DNA of 64,000 bases from Psychroserpens ponticola. GTDB taxonomy: Bacteria; Bacteroidota; Bacteroidia; Flavobacteriales; Flavobacteriaceae. Each line of letters opens with the position of its first letter. The stretch's first letter is position 1. The DNA is taken from assembly GCF_023556315.2 (NCBI RefSeq), contig NZ_CP116221.1, forward strand, positions 620,001 through 684,000. Reading direction: 5' to 3'. Below the pieces are notes generated by a model that was given only the letters and a program-made list of their open reading frames with translations, was not told the DNA's origin and searched no databases. The position numbers and the translations under genes are program-made. Positions 37,021 to 46,604 of the stretch are shown in pieces.

Positions 37021-38724
37021 TTATCCGTTCATAGATACTAAAAATTCTTCATTGTTTCTAGTCTGTTTGAAACGATCATTAATGAATTCCATAGCTTCTA
37101 CAGGATTCATATCTGCTAAGTATTTACGCATCACCCACATTCTTTGTATTGTAGTAGGATCTAATAAGATATCGTCACGCCTTGTACTAGAAGATGTTAA
37201 ATCAATAGCTGGGAAGATTCTACGGTTAGATATTTTACGATCTAATTGTAATTCCATATTACCAGTTCCTTTAAATTCTTCAAAAATAACTTCATCCATT
37301 TTAGAACCTGTTTCTGTAAGGGCTGTTGCTATTATAGTTAATGAGCCTCCATTTTCAATATTACGTGCAGCACCAAAGAAACGTTTAGGTTTATGTAATG
37401 CATTTGCATCTACACCACCACTTAAGATTTTCCCAGAAGCTGGTTGAACAGTGTTGTATGCTCTTGCTAAACGTGTAATAGAATCTAATAAGATGACAAC
37501 ATCATGACCACATTCTACTAAACGTTTTGCTTTTTCTAATACAATATTTGCAATTTTAACGTGTTCATGTGCTTCTTTGTCGAAAGTTGATGCAATAACT
37601 TCACCACGAACATTACGTTGCATATCTGTTACCTCTTCAGGACGTTCATCAATTAATAAGATCATTTGATAAACTTCAGGATGATTAGCAGCAATTGCAT
37701 TTGCAACATCTTTTAGAAGCATTGTTTTACCAGTTTTGGGTTGTGATACAATCATACCACGTTGTCCTTTTCCAATTGGTGAGAATAAATCCATTATTCT
37801 GGTTGAAATCGTGCTTTGCTTTTCAGCAATATTAAACTTTTCCTGAGGAAATAATGGAGTCAAGTGTTCAAAAGCTACTCGATCTCTAACAACTTCAGGT
37901 TTTTGTCCGTTTATTTTACTCACCTTTATTAATGGGAAATATTTTTCACCTTCTTTCGGAGGTCTAACATGGCCTAAAACTGTATCACCAGTTTTTAAAC
38001 CAAACAAGCGAATTTGTGATTGTGATACATAAATGTCATCTGGTGATGATAAATAATTGTAATCTGATGAACGTAAAAATCCATACCCATCTTGCATGAT
38101 GTCTAGGACACCTTCACTTTCTATAATAGCATCAAATTCAAAATCTGGTTCTCTGTATCGATTACGGTTGTCTTTGTTTCCGTTATTTTTATGAACATTA
38201 CCATCCTTTTGACGTGGATTTGGTCTATTGCCGTCTTTTTGGCGAGGATTTGGTTTGCTGTCATCCTTTTGACGCGGATTCGGCTTATTGCCATCCTTTT
38301 GACGCGGATTCGGCTTATTATCATTACTGCTTTTAGAGCGATTATCGTTACTCTGATTGTTCTTTTGAGTATTTTTATTCTCTTTTTCAGTATTGGAATC
38401 AGTATTAGATGGTTTAGCATCTTTTTTAACATCTAATTCCATTTTTTGTTGAGACGTATTTTGTTCAGGTTTTTTCTGAACACGTTGTCTAGGTTTTCTT
38501 TCCTGAGCAGGTTTATTTTGTTGTGTAGGTTTTTTTGGTTCCGCTTTTGGAGTATCTTTTATGACTTCTTTTTTAACCACATCAGGATTAGCCGCTTGAA
38601 AATCAAGAATTTGATAAACAAGGTCTAATTTTTTTAAACTGCGGTATTTTGGAACATTTAATTTTTGAGCTATTTCCTGAAGTTCAGGAAGCTTTTTTGC
38701 TTTTAATTCGGAAATTTCGAACAT
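37021..38724 (-). CDS. rho: Transcription termination factor Rho with disordered insertion
   Basis: A 567-residue Rho, about 150 longer than E. coli Rho. Order: Rho_N helical domain (residues 1-48, [20 protein letters not shown]), a hydrophilic Lys/Asn/Gln/Pro-rich insertion (about 55-195), the cold-shock RNA-binding domain ([20 protein letters not shown]), and the RecA-like motor with Walker [21 protein letters not shown] and [14 protein letters not shown]. The insertion includes four copies of a PNPRQKD-containing 10-mer. Such insertions are known in Bacteroidota Rho. Role: ATP-driven transcription termination. Confidence 0.95.
   Translation of the reverse strand: MFEISELKAKKLPELQEIAQKLNVPKYRSLKKLDLVYQILDFQAANPDVVKKEVIKDTPKAEPKKPTQQNKPAQERKPRQRVQKKPEQNTSQQKMELDVKKDAKPSNTDSNTEKENKNTQKNNQSNDNRSKSSNDNKPNPRQKDGNKPNPRQKDDSKPNPRQKDGNRPNPRQKDGNVHKNNGNKDNRNRYREPDFEFDAIIESEGVLDIMQDGYGFLRSSDYNYLSSPDDIYVSQSQIRLFGLKTGDTVLGHVRPPKEGEKYFPLIKVSKINGQKPEVVRDRVAFEHLTPLFPQEKFNIAEKQSTISTRIMDLFSPIGKGQRGMIVSQPKTGKTMLLKDVANAIAANHPEVYQMILLIDERPEEVTDMQRNVRGEVIASTFDKEAHEHVKIANIVLEKAKRLVECGHDVVILLDSITRLARAYNTVQPASGKILSGGVDANALHKPKRFFGAARNIENGGSLTIIATALTETGSKMDEVIFEEFKGTGNMELQLDRKISNRRIFPAIDLTSSSTRRDDILLDPTTIQRMWVMRKYLADMNPVEAMEFINDRFKQTRNNEEFLVSMNG
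38201..38320 (-). repeat. Four 30-bp tandem repeats inside rho
   Basis: Units begin at 38201, 38231, 38261 and 38291 and encode xxPNPRQKDx on the reverse strand. Units 3 and 4 are nearly identical, which suggests recent copy-number change. Confidence 0.9.
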
Positions 38725-38919
38725 GTATGTTTAATAATTAAGTTTTATAAACTGAAATTGATTTAATCCTTACTTTTCTAAAAAAAAATGTGTTTATTGG
38801 GAAAAATTTGAAAAAAATCTGAAGATTTAATAAACTGTTACACTGTTGGTAACAAATTATATATGCAATAATACAATTTTATTTTTAATAATTTAATACA
38901 TCTTTTAAAAAGAAACTAT

Positions 38920-38927
38920 TAATTTTG
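38920..38927 (+). promoter_or_regulatory. -7 element upstream of the DUF4293 gene
   Basis: TAATTTTG matches TAnnTTTG, 20 bp before the ATG. Confidence 0.5.
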
Positions 38928-38947
38928 TGCCTCATTAATAAAAAAGA

Positions 38948-39358
38948 ATGATTCAACGCATACAAACTGTATACCTATTATTATCTGCCGCTGTATCAGC
39001 TGGTTTAATATTTATATTGCATCTATGGACTAATAGCCAAGATGTTTCTGTATATGTAAAAGATGAATATTTGTATTTAGGTTTGTTTTTAGGATCTGCT
39101 TTATTATCTTTAATTTCGATTTTTAGTTTTAAAAATAGAAAGTTTCAATTTGTTTTGGGACGACTCAATATAATATTAAACTTTATTTTATTAGGATTTT
39201 TTGTGTATCAATTATTAATGCCACCTGGAGAGAGTAACATCTCAGAGAAAGGTGTTGGGATATTCATACCTATTTTATCTATCGTGTTGTTGGTTTTGGC
39301 CAATAAAGCCATAAAAAAGGATGAAGACCTCGTGAAATCTGTAGATAGATTGCGATAA
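38948..39358 (+). CDS. DUF4293-family membrane protein
   Basis: A 136-residue protein with four hydrophobic segments (about residues 6-25, 42-60, 70-90 and 104-119). It begins MIQRIQTVYLLLSA, the conserved start of DUF4293, a Bacteroidota inner-membrane family often next to rho as here. Function unknown. Confidence 0.88.
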   Translation: MIQRIQTVYLLLSAAVSAGLIFILHLWTNSQDVSVYVKDEYLYLGLFLGSALLSLISIFSFKNRKFQFVLGRLNIILNFILLGFFVYQLLMPPGESNISEKGVGIFIPILSIVLLVLANKAIKKDEDLVKSVDRLR

Positions 39359-39387
39359 ACCCTATTATCTTAATTATTTTAGTGCGT

Positions 39388-39417
39388 AAACCCAAGGTGA
39401 AGATCTTGGGTTTTTTT
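39388..39417. terminator. Terminator between DUF4293 and phosphodiesterase genes
   Basis: AAACCCAAG pairs with CTTGGGTTT around GTGAAGAT, then T7 on the plus strand. Confidence 0.85.
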
Positions 39418-39420
39418 AGT

Positions 39421-39918
39421 TTAATAACGTTTAGGAAATTCAATAACTTCTAAGTTATCAATAGAGTTCCTGTCTATTGTAAATCTTAGCATAGTTCTTA
39501 CTTTATGAAAACCATGTTTGCCTACTGCTCCAGGATTCATATGAATTAAATTATAACGTTTGTCAGGCATCACTTTTAATATGTGTGAATGTCCACTGAT
39601 AAAAATTCGTGGAGGATTTTCTTTAATAAGATCTCTAGTTCTCAAATTGTATTTTGGAGGATAACCACCAATATGAGTCATCCAAACATCTACACCCTCA
39701 CACATAAACCGATTGTTTTCAGGGAATTCAAGTCTAGCTTTTGCGTCATCAATATTTCCGTAGACAGCACGTAAGGGTTTTAGTTTTTTAATAGTATCAC
39801 ACACTTTTAAATCACCAATATCTCCAGCATGCCAAACTTCATCAGCTTGTTTGACGTATTTTAATATATCATCGTCGATGTAACTATGTGTGTCAGAAAG
39901 TAAAAGGATTTTGGTCAT
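39421..39918 (-). CDS. YfcE/MJ0936-type metallophosphoesterase
   Basis: A 165-residue single-domain calcineurin-like phosphoesterase. Metal-ligand motifs appear in order: LLSDTH (N-terminal D-x-H), HAGDIGD, VYGNIDD, MTHIG and ISGHSH, followed by LIHMNPGAV. Family members hydrolyse phosphodiesters such as 2',3'-cAMP or small substrates with two metal ions. Substrate here unknown. It converges with the DUF4293 gene. Confidence 0.92.
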   Translation of the reverse strand: MTKILLLSDTHSYIDDDILKYVKQADEVWHAGDIGDLKVCDTIKKLKPLRAVYGNIDDAKARLEFPENNRFMCEGVDVWMTHIGGYPPKYNLRTRDLIKENPPRIFISGHSHILKVMPDKRYNLIHMNPGAVGKHGFHKVRTMLRFTIDRNSIDNLEVIEFPKRY

Positions 39919-39988
39919 AAATGTCTTCCGCTAAAATGCAGAAATCTTTTAATTATGTTAATCTAAGATGAATACAGTTAAAACTATT

Positions 39989-39996
39989 TATCTTTG
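39989..39996 (+). promoter_or_regulatory. truA -7 element (decides the start)
   Basis: TATCTTTG matches TAnnTTTG. It lies downstream of an in-frame ATG at 39968, so that ATG cannot be used by transcripts from this promoter. Confidence 0.55.
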
Positions 39997-40021
39997 TGCT
40001 TTTACAAAAATACAGGTTTAC

Positions 40022-40762
40022 TTGAGATATTTTATCGAATTATCATATAATGGAAAAGCATATCATGGATGGCAAATTCAACCTAATGCTATAACTGTTC
40101 AAGAAGTCTTAGAAAATGCGCTTTCTAAAGTGTTACGATCTAATATTTCTGTAATGGGAGCTGGTAGAACTGATGCTGGTGTGCATGCCTCGCAAATGTT
40201 TGCCCATTTTGATTTGAATAAATTAATTGAAGATAATTTGGTTTTTAAATTGAATTCTATTTTGCCAAATGATATCGCAATTCACAATATCATTCAAGCT
40301 CACGATGAAGCACATACACGTTTTGATGCGTTAAGTAGAACTTATATCTATAAGATTTCGCAAAAAAAAAATGTGTTTAATTTTGATTTTGTGTATGCAC
40401 TTCAAAATCAATTAAATTTAGCTTCGATGAATGAAGCTTGTGATATTCTATTGAAGTATGAAGATTTTCAATGTTTTTCTAAAGTGCATACAGATGTAAA
40501 AACGTATAATTGTAATATAATGTCTGCGCATTGGCAATGTGAAAATGATCAGGTTCTTTTTACAATAAAGGCTGACCGATTTTTAAGAAATATGGTTCGA
40601 GCAATTGTTGGCACCATGATAAATATTGGTTTAGGAAAGATGAATGCAGCTGAATTGCATAATATTATTAAATCAAAAGATAGAGGAGAAGCTGGTTTTT
40701 CAGTTCCAGCACATGGCTTATATTTGACAAAAATTGAATACCCAAATACGATATATAGTTAG
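40022..40762 (+). CDS. truA: tRNA pseudouridine(38-40) synthase TruA
   Basis: A 246-residue TruA that modifies U38-U40 of the tRNA anticodon arm. The catalytic Asp is in GAGRTDAGVHA. AYHGWQ, SRTYIYKI and FLRNMVRAIVGTM are conserved. The frame is open upstream to an ATG at 39968, but family members begin at (M)RYFIELSYNG and a promoter element lies between the two. A TTG at 40022 (giving MRYFIEL) is therefore preferred. It abuts the ABC transporter gene: TAG is followed directly by ATG. Confidence 0.92.
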   Translation: MRYFIELSYNGKAYHGWQIQPNAITVQEVLENALSKVLRSNISVMGAGRTDAGVHASQMFAHFDLNKLIEDNLVFKLNSILPNDIAIHNIIQAHDEAHTRFDALSRTYIYKISQKKNVFNFDFVYALQNQLNLASMNEACDILLKYEDFQCFSKVHTDVKTYNCNIMSAHWQCENDQVLFTIKADRFLRNMVRAIVGTMINIGLGKMNAAELHNIIKSKDRGEAGFSVPAHGLYLTKIEYPNTIYS

Positions 40763-42529
40763 ATGGCAGACGATAATAAAAAAGTTTTTGATGTATCGCT
40801 ATTCAAGCGATTATTACAATATATAAAGCCATACAAGTTGGTGTTTTTTATATCTTTAGTTTGTGTCGTTGGTCTTGCTGTTTTTGGAGTTTTAAGACCT
40901 TTAGTGCTACAAAAAGCTATTGATGATCATGTCATATTAAAGGAATACGAAGGTTTTCTCTTTTATATTATTGCTATGCTAGTTTTGCTTGTTCTAGAGG
41001 TAACTAGTCAATTATTATTTATTTATTATGCAAGTTGGTTAGGGCAGTCAGTAGTGAAAGATATTAGAATAAAACTTTATGAACATGTTCTTGGATTTAG
41101 AATGAAGTATTATGATAAATCTTCAGTTGGTGTGCTTATTACCAGAACAGTCACAGATATGGAACGTATCGCAGATATTTTTGGACAAGGTTTATTCATG
41201 ATATTTAGTGACTTGCTTAAGATGTTGGTCGTAGCTGGAGGAATGTTCTATTTAAATTGGAAATTAAGTTTAATTGCTTTTGTAACCATGCCAATTGTCT
41301 TATTTGCAACGAAAATTTTTCAGAGATATATGAAACGTGCTTTTGAAGAAGTGCGTACAGAAGTATCTAATTTAAATTCATTTGTGCAAGAGCGTGTTAC
41401 GGGAATGAAAATCCTTCAGTTATTTACGCGTGAAGAAACTGAATACAAAAAGTTTAAAGAAATAAACGAACGTCATAAGAAAGGTTGGTTAAAAACAGTG
41501 TGGTATAATTCAGTGTTTTTTCCAATTGCTGATTTATTATCTTCTATAACCTTAGGTGCTATCATTTGGGTTGGTGGATATATGGCTGTTTTTAATACAA
41601 CAGCGTCAATTGGTGACCTAACAGCTTTCATCATGTTTGTGCCTATGTTATTCAGACCGTTAAACCAAATTGCCAATAAATTTAATACGCTTCAAATGGG
41701 AATGGTCGCTGCAGATCGAGTGTTTAAAGTGTTGGATACCAAGTCTCAAATTGATGATTCGGGTAGTACTATAGCTTCCGAATTTAAAGGTAATCTTACA
41801 TTTAAAGACGTTCACTTTTCTTATGTAGATGATGAAGAAGTTTTAAAAGGGATTTCATTAGAAGTTAATGCAGGAGAAACAGTTGCTATTGTTGGTGCTA
41901 CAGGAGCAGGGAAATCGACCATTATCAATTTATTAAATCGCTTTTACGACATTCAGAAAGGTACAATATGTATTGATAATGTAGATATAAAAAGCTTAAC
42001 ATTAAAATCGCTTCGTACTCAGATTGCAGTCGTTTTGCAGGATGTTTTTCTTTTTGCTGATACCATATGTAATAACATTACACTTAAAAATCCTGATATT
42101 ACTGAAGCCCAAGTTCAGCAGGCAGCAAAAGATATTGGTATTCATGATTTTATAATGAGTTTGCCTAACGGTTACCAATATAATGTGAAAGAAAGAGGTG
42201 TGATGCTATCTTCAGGTCAACGTCAATTAATTTCGTTTTTACGTGCTTATGTTACTAATCCAAGTATTTTAGTTTTAGATGAAGCCACATCTTCAGTAGA
42301 TTCATATTCTGAACAATTGATACAAGATGCCACAGATAAAATTACCAAAGGCCGAACGTCAATAGTGATTGCACATCGTTTAGCTACTGTTCAAAAAGCA
42401 GATCAGATTATTGTAATGGATGATGGTCATATTGTTGAAAAAGGCACACATAATGAACTTCTTAAAAAAGAAGATGGATACTACAGAAATCTTTATGAAG
42501 TCCAATTTTTAAAGGCTGAAGCAGTTTAG
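40763..42529 (+). CDS. MsbA-like ABC exporter (fused permease and ATPase)
   Basis: A 588-residue half-transporter. Six membrane segments (about residues 20-310, with ARN-type coupling region DMERIADIFGQGLF) precede the ATPase: Walker A GATGAGKST, Q-loop LQDVFLFADT, signature LSSGQRQL, Walker B ILVLDEATSS and the switch His in IAHRL. It functions as a dimer. The family includes lipid A flippase MsbA and drug exporters; substrate cannot be assigned. It is cotranscribed with truA. Its 3' end overlaps the converging DUF3667 gene by 4 bp. Confidence 0.93.
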   Translation: MADDNKKVFDVSLFKRLLQYIKPYKLVFFISLVCVVGLAVFGVLRPLVLQKAIDDHVILKEYEGFLFYIIAMLVLLVLEVTSQLLFIYYASWLGQSVVKDIRIKLYEHVLGFRMKYYDKSSVGVLITRTVTDMERIADIFGQGLFMIFSDLLKMLVVAGGMFYLNWKLSLIAFVTMPIVLFATKIFQRYMKRAFEEVRTEVSNLNSFVQERVTGMKILQLFTREETEYKKFKEINERHKKGWLKTVWYNSVFFPIADLLSSITLGAIIWVGGYMAVFNTTASIGDLTAFIMFVPMLFRPLNQIANKFNTLQMGMVAADRVFKVLDTKSQIDDSGSTIASEFKGNLTFKDVHFSYVDDEEVLKGISLEVNAGETVAIVGATGAGKSTIINLLNRFYDIQKGTICIDNVDIKSLTLKSLRTQIAVVLQDVFLFADTICNNITLKNPDITEAQVQQAAKDIGIHDFIMSLPNGYQYNVKERGVMLSSGQRQLISFLRAYVTNPSILVLDEATSSVDSYSEQLIQDATDKITKGRTSIVIAHRLATVQKADQIIVMDDGHIVEKGTHNELLKKEDGYYRNLYEVQFLKAEAV

Positions 42530-43335
42530 CCTTTTGCTTGTTTAGCTGCTTCGATGGCAGCTCGTTGTGCTTCAATCATTTCTTGCATATCTCCAGTAAT
42601 AAACATAATAATAACAATAATTATGGTAAAGATTACCATAATTATTCCTAAAACAACAAGAAACAGAAGTGTTCTTGCTACAATCTGACCCAAACTAAGT
42701 TGATATATTCGTTTTAAAATATAAGCAGCATAAAGTATCATTAAGGGTAAAAAGATCATGCTAACAACACCATTTGCTACACCAAAAATAGCAGTTATTA
42801 CAATTATTATTGCCGAAATAATAGAGGTCTGAGATTGCCAATACAGAAAGACAACGATTAACTCGGTATAATTGAATTTTTTTAATCCTACAAAAGAAAT
42901 TCTAGCAATGAGAGCGTAAATTGGAATGTACAGCATCATAAATAAGGACATATACTCTTGAATAAAGCTCATGTTTCTTTGTTGAAATTCTTCTTGACCT
43001 TCAACTGCAAAATTTGAATAATCTAATGATTCCGGAAAAAACTTATTTAAGATTAAAAGATATAATCCTGTTATCGTTATAGCTAATCCAAAGTAACTTA
43101 TAGGATTTACGTAACGCTTTCTGACACCTTGAATGTATCCGTCAATTACAACTTCCGGTTTTCTAAACATATCAATGAATGTTCGTAAAAGCTTGTTGTC
43201 GTAATTGAAAAATGTTTCACTTATATGCTCAAATAAGTTCTTGAAAGTCAAACGATTTCTAATAACTTTTCCACCACAGTTATTGCAAAAATCACTATTC
43301 TTAGGAAGTTCAGTATGACAGTTTTTACAATTCAT
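42526..43335 (-). CDS. DUF3667 membrane protein (zinc ribbon plus membrane segments)
   Basis: A 269-residue protein. It begins with a four-Cys zinc ribbon (CKNCHTELPKNSDFCNNCGG), then the conserved RLTFKNLFEHISETFF, FIDMFRKPEVVIDGYIQGVR and KRYVNPISYFG of DUF3667. About five hydrophobic segments follow (about 82-100, 135-155, 170-190, 195-210 and 225-250). It is a paralog of the next gene, which it overlaps by one base. Function of the family is unknown. Confidence 0.88.
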   Translation of the reverse strand: MNCKNCHTELPKNSDFCNNCGGKVIRNRLTFKNLFEHISETFFNYDNKLLRTFIDMFRKPEVVIDGYIQGVRKRYVNPISYFGLAITITGLYLLILNKFFPESLDYSNFAVEGQEEFQQRNMSFIQEYMSLFMMLYIPIYALIARISFVGLKKFNYTELIVVFLYWQSQTSIISAIIIVITAIFGVANGVVSMIFLPLMILYAAYILKRIYQLSLGQIVARTLLFLVVLGIIMVIFTIIIVIIMFITGDMQEMIEAQRAAIEAAKQAKG

Positions 43336-44147
43336 TATACAGTGTGTACTAATTGATCTTTATTAAGTATGGCATAGACAGCTACAATTGCAATTACAAT
43401 TAATAAGATCGTAATAAATATAATAAAATAAGCTACCATAATTAAAATAAAATGTAAGACAGAATCCCAAAATGAAGAATTAAACACACGTTTAAAAACA
43501 AAAAAGAAATAGCCAAAAGTTAACACCGAAATAACGCCAGATATTAACAAATAGTCTAACCCAAAACATAAAAATAAAATACTCAAAACGGCTGAAACGA
43601 TAATAATTTGTGCAGAATAATATAAGTTAATAACCAAATGTTCTGTGAAATTATAGTGACGTATTCCAATTACATAATAGGCTATCCAAGTTGATATAGT
43701 TGATATCGGAACACTTAAAATGTATATGATACTTTGATAATTATTAGAATCCTCGAATGAGAAAGAACTAAAAGGGTTATTTTCTTGATTAGACTGGTTT
43801 TCTAACGCTTTTTTTAAAAATTCATTATCTAGTTCCATCGCATCTAAAAAGAAGTTGTTCATTAAAAATACTTGTACACCAACTAATGTTAATGCAACAG
43901 CAAAATATTGAATGACATTAATATACTTTTTTCGAGTGCCACTAATAAAACCGTCAATTACAAGTTCTGGTTTTGTAAATAGATGTAAAAAGGTTTTTAG
44001 AAATTTATTATCAATATTTAAAAACTGTTCTGTGATATCAACCGAAAGATTTTTAAATGTCAGCCGCTTTTTTACAATTTTTGCGCCACATAACGGACAA
44101 TAATTTATAAGTTTACTTAGTGAGGTATTACAGTTTTTACAGTTCAT
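43335..44147 (-). CDS. DUF3667 membrane protein, paralog
   Basis: A 270-residue paralog of the 42526-43335 protein with the same layout: zinc ribbon CKNCNTSLSKLINYCPLCGA, RLTFKNLSVDITEQFLNIDN, FTKPELVIDGFISGTRKKYI and about five membrane segments. The pair arose by tandem duplication. It starts one base after the cdaA stop, so it is translationally linked to the c-di-AMP cyclase gene. Confidence 0.88.
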   Translation of the reverse strand: MNCKNCNTSLSKLINYCPLCGAKIVKKRLTFKNLSVDITEQFLNIDNKFLKTFLHLFTKPELVIDGFISGTRKKYINVIQYFAVALTLVGVQVFLMNNFFLDAMELDNEFLKKALENQSNQENNPFSSFSFEDSNNYQSIIYILSVPISTISTWIAYYVIGIRHYNFTEHLVINLYYSAQIIIVSAVLSILFLCFGLDYLLISGVISVLTFGYFFFVFKRVFNSSFWDSVLHFILIMVAYFIIFITILLIVIAIVAVYAILNKDQLVHTV

Positions 44148-44148
44148 A

Positions 44149-44931
44149 TTATACCAAATCTGCTTTTAAAAGGTTAAGTAATTCATCTATGTTTTCAAAC
44201 ATGACGAATTCCCCATTTTTAATATAAGAAACTTGCCCAGTTTCTTCACTAACGACCAAGGCAATTGCGTCTGTTTTTTCAGTAATACCAACAGCAGCTC
44301 GATGTCTCAAACCAAATCGTTGCGGAATGTTTTTTTCATTATTTACAGGTAGAATAACACGTGTCGCTTTAACAATATTATTATCAATGATGATAGCTCC
44401 ATCATGTAACGGACTATTTTTAAAGAAAATACTTTCTATTATTGGTTGTGTGACTTTAATATTCATTTCGTCTCCAGTAGTTACCAAGAAATCTAAGTTG
44501 TTATTGCGTTCTAAAACAATAAGTGCTCCAGTTTTTGTGCTTCCCATTTTATGACATGCAGCAACAATATCATCTACATTTGTTTCTGTTTCAATATCGC
44601 TTTTTAGGAATTTCATTTTACTGAAAAGTTTGCCTCTGCCACTTAAGTTTGTAGATCCAACCATCAATAAGAACTTCCTTATTTCTGGCTGAAAGACAAC
44701 AATCAAAGCAATAATACCAACCTTCATAAAGCCATCAAAAATATTGTGTAGCATTTGCATTTCCATCAAATCGGTGACTTTCCAAACCAGATAAATGATA
44801 ATAATTCCAATAAAAATATTGATGGCAACGGTTCCTTTTACAAGCTTATAGATATAGTAGAGTAAGATAGCGACGAGAAAAACGTCGATAAAATCTATAA
44901 TTCCAAAATCCCAAAATTTGAATGTATCCAA
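44149..44931 (-). CDS. cdaA: Diadenylate cyclase CdaA
   Basis: A 260-residue membrane-bound enzyme that joins two ATP into c-di-AMP. Three N-terminal membrane segments (about 13-30, 34-52 and 66-82) are followed by the DAC (DisA_N) domain. Catalytic motifs are DGA (177-179, in SPLHDGAIII) and RHR (209-211, in GLRHRAAVG). The folP-cdaA neighbourhood is usual in Bacteroidota; here one lipoprotein gene lies between them. Confidence 0.95.
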   Translation of the reverse strand: MDTFKFWDFGIIDFIDVFLVAILLYYIYKLVKGTVAINIFIGIIIIYLVWKVTDLMEMQMLHNIFDGFMKVGIIALIVVFQPEIRKFLLMVGSTNLSGRGKLFSKMKFLKSDIETETNVDDIVAACHKMGSTKTGALIVLERNNNLDFLVTTGDEMNIKVTQPIIESIFFKNSPLHDGAIIIDNNIVKATRVILPVNNEKNIPQRFGLRHRAAVGITEKTDAIALVVSEETGQVSYIKNGEFVMFENIDELLNLLKADLV

Positions 44932-44966
44932 TGCAAAGGTGTTTCTGTAAATTTAACAAAATATGC

Positions 44967-45701
44967 TTAATATATGAATTCGTTGTTGTCTATTTCAACG
45001 CCTTCAATCTCAAATTTTTCAATTAGTGATTTAAAACTGATGTAATTTTGAAAAGTTAGTTTTTTGTTGAAACTGCAATGTACGATTGTTGGAGTTTTTT
45101 TAAATGATTTCAGAAAATTTGAAAACTCAATAGTTGTATACTCTTTAAATGAAAAATTGGTGTTTTTAACAATCGATTTTAAATCCATACTCTCATTGTC
45201 TATTGGTAACTCCATAATGTTTACAGAAATTTGATTTTCATCAATAAAATCAATATAAATGCGATGTCTTCCAACAAAAGTTAAATCAGAAGATTTTTTG
45301 TAAAAATCTGTGGCTTTTTCGTCCCAATAATGAATATCAGTAAATTCAATAAAGCCTAAATTTTTAATACTCGTATCATTACAGGTATAGTAGTTTTTTG
45401 CATTCTCATTTTTATGCATTTGTGCATTACGCTTTTTTTCTTGCAGAAATTTAATTTTTGGAATGGCTTGTTTTAAAGTTAGACGCTTATCCACATTAAA
45501 TAACCAATTAGTCGTGCCAATTAAGTTTTTGCGATTGAGTTCTAGGCTATCTGGTTGTGTGTCATCATAAAAAAGATATGCAGGAGAAACATCAAGGATT
45601 TCTGTGATTTTTGCATTTTCTATTTCAGGTAATAATACCGATTTCTCTTGTCCGCAAGATACAAGTAAAAGCACAAATATGATGGTGTAAAACTGTTTCA
45701 T
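44967..45701 (-). CDS. Lipoprotein of unknown function between folP and cdaA
   Basis: A 244-residue lipoprotein (lipobox LLVSC, Cys16). The C-terminal third (about 165-240, SFKEYTTIEFSNFLKSFK, IVHCSFNKKLTFQNYISF, FEIEGVEIDNNEFIY) has an alternating alpha/beta pattern. No family recognised. It overlaps the folP stop by one base and precedes cdaA by 35 bp, so it is in that operon. A periplasmic role linked to CdaA is only a positional guess. Confidence 0.72.
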   Translation of the reverse strand: MKQFYTIIFVLLLVSCGQEKSVLLPEIENAKITEILDVSPAYLFYDDTQPDSLELNRKNLIGTTNWLFNVDKRLTLKQAIPKIKFLQEKKRNAQMHKNENAKNYYTCNDTSIKNLGFIEFTDIHYWDEKATDFYKKSSDLTFVGRHRIYIDFIDENQISVNIMELPIDNESMDLKSIVKNTNFSFKEYTTIEFSNFLKSFKKTPTIVHCSFNKKLTFQNYISFKSLIEKFEIEGVEIDNNEFIY

Positions 45702-46531
45702 TAGTTATGTAATTGTTGCGTTAATTTTATGCACTCTATTGCTTCTTTAACATCATGTACACGCAAAATATTCGTACCTTTCTGTAGTGCAATTGTATTG
45801 AGAACAGTCGTTCCGTTTAGCGCTTCTTCTGCTGAAGTGTCAAGTGTTTTATAAATCATAGATTTTCGAGACATACCTGCTAAAATAGGCAAATCGGTTA
45901 TTTTTAAAAGTTCTAATTTATTCAGAAGTTCAAAATTCTGTTCTAAAGTTTTAGCAAATCCAAAACCTGGATCGATAATCAAATCTATAATTCCTATGGC
46001 TCTAGCTTTTACAATGCGCTTCGAAAAATAAAAGAGAATGTCTTTTACTAAATCTTCATAATTGGTTTGCTGTTGCATGGTTTTTGGAGTCCCTTTCATG
46101 TGCATCATGATATAAGGAACATTCAGTTTTGCTACAGTTTTCAACATATTCTTATCTAAATGTCCAGCCGAAATATCATTAATCAAACACGCTCCAGCAT
46201 CGACACATTGTTTAGCTATTTTACTTCTAAAGGTGTCAATAGACAGCAGAACGTCAGGAAAATTTCTAATAATGAGATCAACTATTGGTAAAATACGTTG
46301 CAGTTCTTCAGCTTCGCTTACATCTTCTGCATTAGGTTTTGAGCTGTATGCTCCAATATCTATAAAGGTTGCTCCTTCTTCCAACATCTGATCCACCTGT
46401 CGCATTATTGCAGACGAATTTCTAAAGCGACCACCATCATAAAACGAATCTGGTGTCACGTTTAAAATGCCCATAACTTTTGGCTGACTGAGGTCTATTA
46501 TCTGCCCTTTACAATTGATGGTTTTGCTCAA
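45701..46531 (-). CDS. folP: Dihydropteroate synthase
   Basis: A 276-residue TIM-barrel enzyme that joins para-aminobenzoate to dihydropterin pyrophosphate (the sulfonamide target). Motifs: MGILNVTPDSFYDGGRF, DIGAYSSKPNA, LINDISAG, PYIMMHMKGTP, IDPGFGFAKT, LAGMSRKSMIY and ILRVHDV. It begins the folP-lipoprotein-cdaA-DUF3667 run and diverges from the DUF1599 gene. Confidence 0.96.
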   Translation of the reverse strand: MSKTINCKGQIIDLSQPKVMGILNVTPDSFYDGGRFRNSSAIMRQVDQMLEEGATFIDIGAYSSKPNAEDVSEAEELQRILPIVDLIIRNFPDVLLSIDTFRSKIAKQCVDAGACLINDISAGHLDKNMLKTVAKLNVPYIMMHMKGTPKTMQQQTNYEDLVKDILFYFSKRIVKARAIGIIDLIIDPGFGFAKTLEQNFELLNKLELLKITDLPILAGMSRKSMIYKTLDTSAEEALNGTTVLNTIALQKGTNILRVHDVKEAIECIKLTQQLHN

Positions 46532-46604
46532 AATTATATAGTATGGTTAAAGTTTTTAAATCTGATTAATTTATGCGAAATTTACGGAAAATTAAATGTT
46601 TTAA

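Noticed and set aside
38121-38432. 103-codon minus-strand frame and an opposite plus-strand frame in the rho insertion
   Set aside because: Alternative frames of the low-complexity repeat region of rho; the Rho frame is continuous.
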